64,000 nucleotides of DNA from Dactylis glomerata (Eukaryota > Streptophyta > Magnoliopsida > Poales > Poaceae): assembly GCA_007115705.1 (NCBI GenBank), contig QXEO01000210.1, positions 248,001 to 312,000 on the forward strand, read 5' to 3'. A model generated the notes under the pieces. The model saw only the letters and a program-made list of their open reading frames with translations, did no database searches and was not told where the DNA came from. The translations under genes were made by a program, and so were the position numbers. Position 1 is the stretch's first letter. Each line of letters opens with the position of its first letter. Positions 46,228 through 57,446 of this stretch are shown here, piece after piece.

Positions 46228-47765
46228 TGATGTCTACGCACTTCTATTCTTGTAGACACTTGTTGGGCCTCCAAGTGCAGAGGTTTGTAGAACAGCAGCA
46301 AGTTTCCCTTAAGTGGATCACCCAAGGTTTATCGAACTCAGGGAGGTTAGAGGTCAAAGCTATCCCTCTCAAGCAACCCTGCAATTACGATACAGAAAGT
46401 CTCTTGTGTCCCCAACACACCCAATACACTTGTCAGATGTATAGGTGCACTAGTTCGGCGAAGAGATAGTGAAATACAAGTGGTATAGATGATTATAAGT
46501 AGCAAACGTGATGTGAAATAAATATCGCTGCGAGCAAAAAAGTAACAAAATAGCAAGTAAACGGTGTGCAATGCTTGGAAACAAGGCCTAGGGATCATAC
46601 TTTCACTAGTGGACACACTCCCAACAATATAACATGAATGAACAAGTAACTTCTCTTTGCTAAGGTACTCTGAATTACTCTCCTATTGAATAACACTAAT
46701 CATTGTGTAGTGGCTACAGAAGCACCCCTTAAAGTTCATCAAGTACTTGACAAACACCACTCATAGAGATACCCAAATCAGATCACAATTCAAGATAGAA
46801 ATCATTGCAACTTAGACCAAGTACTAACACGGTGCACACACTGTCAACATTACACCATGAAAGGAGGAATAGATCACTCAAACTATCATAGCAATAATTA
46901 TTCTCATAATCCACAAGAGATCACAATCATAGCCTAAACCAAGTACCACCATGATGCACGCACTGTCACCGTTACACCATAGCAGGAGGAATAGATTACT
47001 TTAATAACATCACTAGAGTACACAAAATATCTGAATAATAACATGTACTTGTTCAACATGATACAAAGCTCACGATCACATAAAGATCACATCATGGGAG
47101 AGAGAGGTGAACCACATAGCTACCGGTAGAGCCCTCAGCCCCGGGGATGAACTACTCCCTCCTCATCATAGGAGACAACAAGGTTGATGGAGATGGCGGT
47201 GAGGTCGATGGAGACGGCGGAGACGGCGATGGAGACCGATGGAGATGACTCCGGGGGCACTTCCCCGTCCCGGCAGGGTGCCGGAACAGAGACTTCTGTC
47301 CCCCGAAATTCGTCGGCGACGGCGGCGGAGCTACGGAACTCTTTCTGGAAAACTGATCGGGGCCTTAGGTTTTTCTCGTCGGGGGGTTTTTATAGGCGAA
47401 GGGGCGATGTCAGAGGAGGGACCAGGCCCCCTCACACAGGGGTGGCGCGGCCAGGGGCTTGGCCGCGCCGCTTGTGCGTGTGGGGCCCACGTGGCCCTCC
47501 TCCGTCTCTTCTTCGGATGTCTGGAAGCTTCCCCGTGATATAAGTCTTCAGGAACTTGTTTCGTCCAATTCCGAGAATATTTCCTGTGTATCACTTCTGA
47601 AACACAAAAACAGCAGAAAACAGGAAACTGGCACTGTGGCACTTCATTAATAGGTTAGTTCCGGAAAATGTATAAAAGTGCCACTAAGTGTAACGAAACA
47701 ATAGGCAAATGGTGTAAAAACAAGCATGGAGCATCAAAAATTATAGATACGTTTAAGACGTATCA
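46228..47765 (-). repeat. 5' LTR (in element orientation) of the non-autonomous element
   Basis: Length 1538 bp. On the minus strand it begins TGATACGTCTTAAACGTATC and ends TAGACATCA. Confidence 0.93.
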
Positions 47766-50249
47766 ACGATGCAGACGCGCCATTGGATTAGAATCCAACG
47801 GCAGCATACCGATTCGGCGCGTTAAGTGAGCTGACGAGTAGGCCCCACCTGTCATTTTCATTTTTAAACGTTTCCCGCCCGGAGCGAAGCGATACTGGGC
47901 CGGCCCGTTCGAATTGTTTCAAATATGTTTCAGATATGATTTTCAAACTTTAATTCCAAGAGATTTAAAAATCCATTTTTAGCAAATAAATATGCATTGG
48001 AAAGCTTAGGAAATGATCTAGCCTCTGAAGCTGGTTAGAATCCAATTTGAGTTAGGGATTTAAATAAATAAGATTACTTTGACCATAGCCCTATTAATCT
48101 TAGGAAAATTCTAGAAAATTGTTTAAGCCTCCTAAAATTTTGAAACTTGGTTTAGGAACTCACTAATTAACTCCCTTACTGTTTAGTCCAACCTTAATCA
48201 ACTCAAACCTTGTTAGTGGTATCAATTAGACCCTAATCCAATCCTAGTTTGTAACATAAAATGATAGATCTCTAATATACACTTAGATTAGTTTTTCCCT
48301 CAATACCAATTTACTTAATTAGTCAATCTCCACTTGAACTAGTCCTAATACCCTTAGTTTAATACCAATACTTAGAAAGTAAACAACATATGGCACATGG
48401 TAGAAAAATCTAAATTGCACACCTAATGAACACTTGGAAGAAACCTTGCAACCCAAATCAATAAAGTCCAACATGAATGCTATTGTTTGAAAACCAGTAT
48501 GTGTGCTTGGTGTGTTGTTAGCATTGTGTAGTGATTGTGTGCTTTGTGTTTATTCGTTATTAGACGCTAGTGTTGCTGAGGAGGATTTTGAGGGGGGATA
48601 TTATCAAGAAGAAGAAGACTACCCGGACACTTTGCCAACCAAGGCAAGCCATCTTTTGAATCATACTCCAAATGCCTAGCTTTACTATTGCATTCCACTT
48701 GTTTTTAGTAAATTGCATGATTGAATTGGTAGAGTAGAATGGTAGTTGGGTAGTGATATCTTGCTTAACAAGAGCATCAAGCTGAGTTTATCCAAGATTT
48801 CCCTTAGTTTTAAACATCACTCAATGTAGTTGCTTAGTCGCTAATAAAATTGAGGCCATCTATAAGGGGAACCCTATTTGAAGTTGGTGACATGAACTTG
48901 AAACTTGAATTGAAGATTTCTCCTACATGATGGTTTTATGAAGGAAAATAATCTTGACTAAGGACTATGGAATATATTTGCTAAATGATAATAAGTGATG
49001 TACCATGTGAGCCAACCATTACCGTACGACCACATTACCCCTAAATGGGAAGGGGCTTAGTCCGTAGTTTGTTTATTCTAGTATGGGAGGCCTTGTATCA
49101 TCCTTTATAGAAGTGCACCGTGCGCGGGTACTTCTGAACCGGGTGGAAATTTCCATTCATACAGCATCCTGTAGCGGGCAAAACTATGAGTGCCAAAATG
49201 GACTCTTAGGGAAGGATCCTATACTAGAGTAGACAAGTGAAAGAGTTTGTTTGATTATCTGAACCTCGCATACTTTGTGTATGACGATCCGTGGATTTCT
49301 CCCGGCAGATGTATCGAATCTTGTGGGTAAAGTGTACCCCTCTGCAGAGGTTTCAAAACTATTCGAATAGCCGCGTCCGCGGTTATGGACAGTTGGCAAG
49401 CTGTACTTGACTTTTGTCAAGAATGATAATAACTTATGATGAACTTGGTGAATGACTTGACTTGACATTGATGTTGACACACTTGAAGTTCCTCTTTAGA
49501 TTGAATTTAGAGAATTAAACCTCTTTTCTACCAATGAACATTCTTGGGAAATAAAACTAGCTTTTGCAAATAAACTTAGTGCATAGTCCACCATATCAAC
49601 CTTGCATATCTACTTCATCATTTCATTTATAAGATGGTTTGCGAGTGCATCCAATGTACTCATGGTTGTGTCCCTGGCTATCAACTTGGCTAGACTATGG
49701 GGAAGAGTATCCGGAGGAAGGTTATGAAGAAGAGTATCAGAACTAAGATCGTCTCCTGAGTCGCCATTGCCTGTAGGGTGAAGGCATGGACCCGAAGACG
49801 TTATTTCCGCTGCTATATTGTGTTGTAATATGGACTTGGTCACTATGACCATTGTATTTGAACCATCGTATTGTAAGGTCTATGGAACTGGTTACCAACT
49901 ACGTTATGTGTATCACAACAATGATTCTGGGATTGTGGTGGAATACATAACGGGCACTTCGAATTTGTGATAAATTCGGGGGTGCCACAGGTAGTGATAG
50001 TGGCCTGCATGCATCCACATAGGCTAAAATTTCCAGTTGTGTACACTCAAGAAAACACCAAATAACCTATCCAACACTTGTGTAGAATAGCCTATCAGTG
50101 TCGTAGCAAAATAGCAACTAGTGGGATGTTTTGGCCACACCACTAGTATGCCGCTACCGGTATTTTGTTACGAGTGGTGTTTCACTAACACGCCACTAGT
50201 AAAAGAAGCACTAGTGCATGCCCCTGCAATGGCACGCCACTAATATAAT

Positions 50250-53200
50250 TTCAAAACTTAATGTTGTCATTATTGAATTTAGCAGCAATATCTTATAACA
50301 TAACAATAATATCTTGGAACAGTTAACATAACAAGTACATCATGTAATATCATCTGTGGTTATACTGAATATAACTAGCTAGAGTATCAACTAACATATT
50401 ACTAGCCACTTAACTAGATATCTAGAGTCAGCATGTATGAGTTCATTCAGGTAATAAAAAAATGATCATGTCATCATCTCTAGGGCCGCGATCTTCAGAG
50501 TCGGACAGTCTGAATTGTTGCGGGACTTGGAAAGGAGATAGTTGTTTCAACCATTGTCGAGGTAGAAAATGCACCTCATCTCGGCTTCAGAGATTTGCAT
50601 GTTCTATCCAACGACGGCAAATAAAAGAGGTTTGGTCTGCCTCGTTGGTGACTACAAGCATGTATATCCTAGTGGGCACTCTCCAATGGACCAGAGTGAC
50701 CTCAAATTGTACTGGTGACAAATGTATCTGTTGACATGGTCGGAGAAGTTATGCCTTGTGCTGAAGAGGATTATCCAAGAAAATTTATAAGAAAACAACA
50801 ATTAGCTAGAGGTTTCTTGGGGGCAACTATGAACAATTTAGGCGCAACATGTTAAATATAAATATATCGTACTGGCTTCAAAGTGTCATAAAACGTGATA
50901 TACAATAACAAAGAATGAGAAGAAATCACAATACGGAGACACAAGATTTTAACGTGGAAAAACCTCTCCAACAAAGAGAGGAAAAAACCACGGACGCTAG
51001 CCAACAAAACTTCACTATATCGGTAGTGTTTACAAAACGTCGTGGGTTATCTTATGATGCAATCAATCTTAGTCGGCGGCTTACAAGGAGTATATATAGG
51101 CGGCGGTAACGAATCTGCAGACTCCGCTCCTCTCGTCCTAAGCCTCCTGGCGACGGGCCTTGCTCCGCTCATCAGAAGTTGACCTTACTTTGTGGAATTT
51201 GGATCAACATATAACACAAAGTTCCTACGGAGTAATATGAAAAACTTATTAACGTTGCACTGGGCGTCGCCACATTGGACGCACACAGGATTCATTAGTT
51301 CTAAATGCTAGCACGATCTCCTTCATACGAAATATAAGATGTTCTAAACTCTAGTAGGATCAATTGTATACTAAACATAAATTATTCTATGCTCTAGTAC
51401 GCACAGTTGCATAATAAACATAAAACATCTCTAGGTAGCCTTCTCTAATAAATATAAATTCCCGATCTCATCCCTATCAATGTTGATGTCATCATCAGAA
51501 GACCACTAGTCAACCCCCCCGCTCGCCCCGATGACTCATGCCGGAGGGGTTGCCCTGGCTATGTTGCTAGCGCACACAATGTTTCTAAAATCTGAATCCA
51601 TAAATCTAAAATCTAAATTACCTAAATCTAAATCCTAATTTAATATCTATATCAACATTACACACAAAAACACAATTTTCTAAATAACTAAATCACTAAA
51701 TTGATACATAAATGGAGGAGAGGAGGCTCATCTCGAAAGGGACACGAGGGTCTGACGAGGACATCGGGGAAACATGCTCTGCTCTAGACGAGGACATCGG
51801 GGAAACAGGCTCCGCTCTAGTACGAAGTGACGCGATGGACAAGGGTCAAAACCCCAATTTAGCAACAGCGAAAACCTTTGTTGACGGGACACTGCAACTA
51901 ATGTCAAGGCCTCTGTTTCAACTGAGGAAATAAATGTCACCCCTTCTTGGTAATGGTCATCCTCATATTTCTGTTTCCTTAGGATAAGACTCATTAGTAA
52001 CGGTTATTCTAGTTCCACCCATTTGCAATAACTATTTTTCGATTACCTATTGTAGGAATATACATTTTGGAGTGTATTAAACTATCACACAATGCAAACA
52101 CCAAATTGATAACAAATTTCATTCATATGACATGCCAATGTCACCATAACATTTCCATCATAACAACTCCATATAACAACTTTTGAGAGAAGGAAGAGGC
52201 TACTATCAAGGTAAAAGGGGGGATAACTAACTACTTGTTCCCTCAACGCTTATCATCAATCCTTGCCAGAGGAAGTCTATCTTTCTTGTCTTATCTCAAC
52301 TTTTAGAGAGATGGATGTGGACGTGAGGTAAGTTGCATCCTAATAACATCCAACACCACAAAAGTTCTTAACCCTATACACTAATTACAATAGTTAGTAT
52401 ATATCCTTAAATATAAACAAACTAAATGTACAAAGATTCAAACAATAAATTACCTATGTCTAGGGGTGGGCTCTGGTTGAAGAAAGGGAGCAACTTACAC
52501 AGCCAGATGTTGTTAAGTTGGCTCCTTTATGGACTCTCTACAACAAAATCTGCTCCATGGACACCAACACCCTCTTTGTCATATATATGCAATGTTATTT
52601 AATTGTAAACTAATATATAGTAAATGATGTGACATTTTGGTCATACTGCATAAAATAATATTTCTTGAAAATTATTTGATGCAATGTGCCAAAACATCAC
52701 AACAGCGGCGGGTGGATATGTATGGTGTGTTTGAAACAAAATAGCTTGATATACCTACTTAAATGTAAATAAAGAGTGAAGTTAGAAAAAAATGACCCCA
52801 CAAGAGAACTAGCTAGTTATAAAAAAGTTTGATGGTCGTATGATCCTATGCATATTTTAAATGGATCTCAAGGCTATCTACATGGAAAAAAAATGAAAAC
52901 TAGACTCGTCGTTGTAATAGTGTTTATTGTTTTTCTGTCTCGGCCTTACCTGAGACAATTAGGCCACCACGAGAATTGTGCCTTGCTGCGTGTAGATGTG
53001 GGAAGATAGTGAGGGGTAGGGTCTTCTTCAGGGTTACATGGTTGTATATAAAGGCCATGGAAAATCATAGGCAATAGTCTGTCTCAATTCTCTATCAGCA
53101 TAGAGGCCCATATTGGAAACACACTAGATCACATTTATCCATTTGACATAATTTTTGAATAGACATTTGAAAATAAGTGTGGCCCATGTTGGCTCTAGAA

Positions 53201-53293
53201 GGGTGGCCCATTCATGGCATGCGTCGTAGGCCACACGCAATTACAACTAACCATGGGACATTTTGTTGATGTTATCGGTGAGGGATATCCTTA
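50250..53293. other. Left interior of the second CACTA-like unit
   Basis: Mostly AT-rich. Between 50470 and 50780 there is a less AT-rich block whose translation includes MFYPTTANKRGLVCLVGDYK flanked by stops; it looks like a decayed exon but I do not recognise it. Around 50920-51100 the words CACAAGATTTTAACGTGG and AAACCTCTCC resemble an LTR edge of a copia-like element. No intact gene is seen. Confidence 0.4.
51754..51819. repeat. 33 bp tandem duplication
   Basis: Two adjacent copies of GACGAGGACATCGGGGAAAC plus 13 further bases, differing at two positions. The period is a multiple of three and the surrounding 73-codon frame stays open, but it has no other sign of being a gene. Confidence 0.85.
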
Positions 53294-53422
53294 GGCTTCC
53301 TCTATACTTTTTTGACACAAAAAAACAGTGGGGAAGGCCCCCACTGTGCCAATTTTCATTTTTTATAAATCAGTGGTAAGGAGTTACATGGGTGTTAGTG
53401 TCTAGTGTCCAATAAAGTTATA

Positions 53423-56400
53423 TTACAAGGTATCTAGCCAGTCTTGCATACCCTCCTTCAGTCTAGGCTTAGCTCTATGCATAATTTGATGGAATGATGA
53501 TATGAAGTGTGCTAAACATGCTGCATCATCTCTCTGTGCTCCATCAAAAATAATTTTATTCCTTTGATTCCATAGGCTCCAGCATCCCGAAATCATTATT
53601 TCCTTGAAGAATGTGTTGTGTGATCTGTCTCTGGCATCCATAATCATATCCATGATATCCAGTTCAACGTTCCATTCTTCACCAAGTTTCCACCAGAAGT
53701 TTTGGCTAAAATCACATGAGAAGAAGAGGTGAAACATACTCTCTTCAATTTGCTCATCACATAACACACAGTATTTGGATTCCACGAAGAAATTTTTCCT
53801 CCTCATTAACTCCTTGGTGTTTAATCTATCTTGTACCAGAACCCAGAAAAAGAATTTTTGCTTCGGAAGACAGCAAGATTTCCAAATCCATTTGTATGGT
53901 GCTGGTGCCGTAGGTGGTTTAGTGATAGCAAGATATACCTTCTTAGTTGGGTATCTGCCAGGTTTGCCAGGGAATGACCAATCATCATTCATTAATTCCT
54001 CTTGATGATAGTGATTAGTGAGCATCACAGAGAGCTGGTTACACTGATCAACAGCAATCATAGACAGTGGGAGATTGAACATCTCATATATGTCCTCTTG
54101 ATTATAAGCCACAGCACTTTGCAATGTAATTCTCCTTTGTTTAGCAAATGAATATAGCTGAGGGAATTTGACAGCTAGGATTTCATTGTTGCACCACTTA
54201 TCATGCCAACAGAGGATTGTTGTGCCCGTAGCAGGTTTGCAAACGAAGATCTCTTTAAATTGGTTGTGGTTAGAAATACAATCTCTCCACCAGAAGGAAT
54301 CTTTGCAGTTATCTGGATTAGGAAGCTTGCCATTCTGATAATATGCTTGCCAGATCAAGTCAACCCAGGGTATATCTGCCATATTATAAAATTTGAAGAG
54401 ATTTTTAATCATAAGGGCCTTATTTTGCTCTATAAGATTAAGGACACCAAGTCCACCAGCCCTTTTGGGCAGACAAACTTTCTCCCATTTGACAAGGCAT
54501 TTACCACTTTTATTGATCTCCTTACCATGCCATAGAAATACTCTGGATGATTTTTCAACATGATCCAGACAGGTCATGTGAACCTTCAGTGCACACATGG
54601 CATAATTGGTCATCCCAGCAATAATTGCTTTGATAGTAACCAGTCTAGAGCTGTAGGCTAGCATATTGGAGATGCCAGATAATCTCTTATCTATCTTGCA
54701 TATCATAGGCATCAGGTCCTCCACTTTTGGTTTGGTAGTACTCATAGGCAGGCCAAGGTAAGTAAATGGCAGAGACTCGGTTTTGCATCCAAAACCATTG
54801 GCCAAATCCTGACATCTTTCATGTGAAATATTAATGGGAACCATGGATGATTTTTGATTGTTTACTTTGAGTCCAGTAGACATGGTAAAATTGTGAAGGA
54901 TGTCCTTCAGGTTATCTAGCTGAGTGGGGTCTGCAGGCAGAATGAGTAATGTGTCATCTGCATATTGCAAAATAGGGAAACTTTGGCCAAATGATTCCTC
55001 AATAGGAAGATTAATAATGCCATCATTCCATGCCTTGTTGACAGCCACTTGTAGTAATTCTGCAGTAGCCACAAATAAGAGAGGTGATAGTGGATCCCCT
55101 TGTCTCACACCTCTTTTGCAATGAATTATTTTACCAGGGACTCCATTAAGGATCACTGAGGTTGTTGCACTATTGAGAATAATGTCAATCCACTTGACCC
55201 ATTTGTCTCCAAAGCCCATATGTTTCATTACATCCAATATGGCTAAGTACTCCACCATGTCAAAGGCTTTTTCAAAATCCAATTTGAGAATAACAATTTC
55301 TTTCTTGGATTTATGACAGATGTTCAGGTATTCAAATGCCCATGATAGACAGTCCTGGATGGTCTTGGATTTGATGAATCCATATTGATTTTTATGTAAT
55401 AGTGGAATGATTCTATCTTGGAGCCTATTAGCCAGCAATTTGGTAAGTATTTTCATAGACATACTCACCAGGGAGATAGGTCTGTAATCTGAAGCTGCAG
55501 ATGGGCTATTGATTTTTGGAATAAGAGCAATGAATGCAGTATTGAGACTCTGGATGTCCAGGTTACCACTGTAGAATGCATTGCATAATTCATAAAATTG
55601 AGGTTTAATTAGATACCAGAATCTTTTCATAAAAAGCCCATTGAATCCATCTGGGCCAGGTGATTTATCATTGGGCATATACTTGACAATAGAGTCAATT
55701 TCCTCTATGGTAAATGGCTCCTAAAATTGAGGTTTAATTAGATACCAGAATCTTTTCATAAAAAGCCCATTGAATCCATCTGGGCCAGGTGATTTATCAT
55801 TGGGCATATACTTGACAATAGAGTCAATTTCCTCTGTGGTAAATGGCTCCTCAATACTAGATAGATCCTGTGGTGTGATCATGGTGGATAGGTCAAACAT
55901 CATCTGACATTCCACACTTTGTCCCAATCTTCCTTTGAATGAATTCCATAAAACAGATGCTTTCTGGTCATGGGAGGTGATTTCTCTGCCATCCTCAGCC
56001 TGGATCATGGCAATTTTATTATTTCTATAATTCCTGGTTGCAATAGCGTGAAAGAATTTAGTATTCTCACCACCTAATTTTGCCCATCTAATATTGGCCC
56101 TTTTCCTCCAATATAACCTTTTGGCTTCAAGGAGTTTCTTGAGGTGATATTTGACAGCATTTCTGAAATTTCTCTCAATAGTGGACAGAGTTCTCTGTTC
56201 TTCTAACCCATCTAGCATTGCAATCACATAACTGCAGTTATTAATAATAACAGTAAGCTGAGAGAGATGCTTGCTCCATATTTTGATACCATGACGCAGA
56301 GATTTAAATCTGGCAACCAAATCATGTGCACAGTTTTTGAATAGCCCTTTATTGACCCAATTGTTTTCAACCACCTGTTTAAATCCATCAAATTCAAGCC

Positions 56401-57256
56401 AGTATTCCTCAAATCTGAAGATATTACATTTAGGAATATCAGTGCCAACTTGAATAAGAATAGGTATATGATCAGATCCAAGTCTAGCCATGGGTGAAGC
56501 AAATGTATTGGGGAATTTGTTGGTCCATGCAGGGGAAGTAAATATTCAATCAAGCTTTTCGAGGAGTGGATTGTTCTGCATATTACTCCATGTGTAACAT
56601 CTGCCCTTTAGAGGAATCTCCTCCAGATCATGCTGCTGGATTAATGAGTTAAACAATAGCATATTATTGATGTTTCCTCCAGGTCTGTTCCTGTCCTCTG
56701 TGCTTCTGATCAGATTAAAATCACCCATAATAATCCATAATTCATATGGTGAGGAGTCAAGTGATGAGAGCCACTGTGCAAAATCATTTCTCCCTTCATT
56801 GGTGCATGGTGCATAAATGTTTGTAATGTACCAAATTTGTGAGCTTAATAGGCAGGTGAGTTTAACAGTGATATGGAAAGATGATTGATCAATCAATGTG
56901 CCAGAAAATGCATTGCCATTCCAGATGGTGATCAGTCCCCCAGAGTTACCAATGGATGGAGAGAAAATAAATTGATTCAGTCTTCTAGGACAGAAATTTC
57001 TCAGATAATTGGAGTCAAATGATTCTCTTTTAGTTTCTTGCATACAGAGAACATTGCAGCTGCTTTCAGCAATTTTATTTGATATGTCATCCCATCTACT
57101 CTGAGAGTTTATACCTCTAATGTTCCAGTCAAGTATACTCCAGTTTCTATTCATTGAAAATGTGTGTGTAGATATTAGATATGCACAGGTACTGTGCATA
57201 GAAAAAATCATAGATAAATCCATAAAATAGACCAGATAACTGGATATGATATTCAA
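53423..57256 (-). pseudogene. LINE ORF2: endonuclease, reverse transcriptase, zf-RVT
   Basis: One frame of 1278 codons with two stops. The likely start is the ATG at 57154, before LDWNIRGINSQSRWDD. The APE-type endonuclease has MQETKRES, NIYAPC and MGDFNLIRS. Reverse transcriptase has KSPGPDGFNG, KLDFEKAFD, GVRQGDPLSPLLF and the catalytic QYADDTLLIL near codon 765. The zinc domain CVLCDEQIEESMFHLFFSC is near the C terminus. The protein nicks target DNA and primes cDNA synthesis there. The first stop is TGA at 56548-56546, in the place of a conserved Arg and explained by one C-to-T change. The second is TAG at 55723-55721, made at the junction of a 129 bp tandem duplication. Beyond these the frame is clean. 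Confidence 0.9.
55593..55850 (-). repeat. 129 bp tandem duplication inside the LINE reverse transcriptase
   Basis: Copies 55593-55721 and 55722-55850 differ at one position (CTATGG against CTGTGG). The unit is 43 codons and includes the KSPGPDGFNG block. The length keeps the frame, but the junction itself creates a TAG. Confidence 0.93.
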
Positions 57257-57446
57257 TGAGGGATGAAACAGAAAGCAAATAGAAACATGGGTTCATAGAT
57301 ATAATAGAGTCTGGCAAGCACAAATATGTTCCATATAGGGAACAAAGAAAGTAAACATGATAGATCCTAGGGATAACTAAGCAGATTATAGTCTTGCTCA
57401 TGACTATGCAAAGCCTATTACACACTATCATTGGAGCTGTCATAGT

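Larger units (their letters stand above)
40771..47765 (-). mobile_element. Non-autonomous Ty3/gypsy-type element, 6995 bp, nested in the LTR
   Basis: Two LTRs of exactly equal length (1538 bp; 40771-42308 and 46228-47765) start TGATGTCTACGCACTTC on the plus strand and end GTATCA. The target duplication is ACGAT (40766-40770 and 47766-47770). Orientation is minus: the primer binding site lies next to the right LTR and the purine tract next to the left. The 3.9 kb interior has one open frame without similarity to gag-pol, so the enzymes must come from elsewhere. The sequence type resembles abundant Triticeae families such as Sabrina or WHAM; the family name is not certain. Confidence 0.93.
30114..49989 (+). 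mobile_element. Ty3/gypsy LTR retrotransposon, chromovirus type, with nested insertion
   Basis: The 5' LTR (30114-33676) and 3' LTR (39501-49989) start TGTAACAACCCAAATATTTG and end GTGCCACA. The 5 bp target duplication GGTAG is exact (30109-30113 and 49990-49994). A primer binding site and polypurine tract are present. Internal order: extra decayed ORF, gag with protease, then reverse transcriptase, RNase H, integrase and a chromodomain-like end. Without the nested element it is about 12.9 kb. The long LTRs and C-terminal chromodomain suggest the Tekay/Del lineage; the lineage name is inference. Confidence 0.95.
39501..49989 (+). repeat. 3' LTR of the chromovirus-type element, interrupted
   Basis: The LTR parts are 39501-40770 and 47766-49989. 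Compared with the 5' LTR, it lacks about 74 bp just after GGCCCGTTCG (47909). The first 1.27 kb differ from the 5' copy at about 17 positions by hand count, roughly 1.3 percent. Confidence 0.92.
24598..49996 (+). mobile_element. Small non-autonomous CACTA element, swollen by nested retroelements
   Basis: The left end reads CACTACAAGAAACTGGT. The right end, reconstructed across the gypsy insertion, reads on the opposite strand CACTACCCAAAACCGGT (30096-30113 plus 49995-49996), so both ends share CACTAC and the AAAC-GGT block. The left flank is ATG and the right flank ATA, a 3 bp duplication with one change. Short CAGGAAAATA and CTGTCAGG motifs recur near both ends as subterminal repeats. Without insertions the element is about 2.4 kb (24598-26572, 29694-30113 and the last bases). 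No transposase is encoded. Confidence 0.75.
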
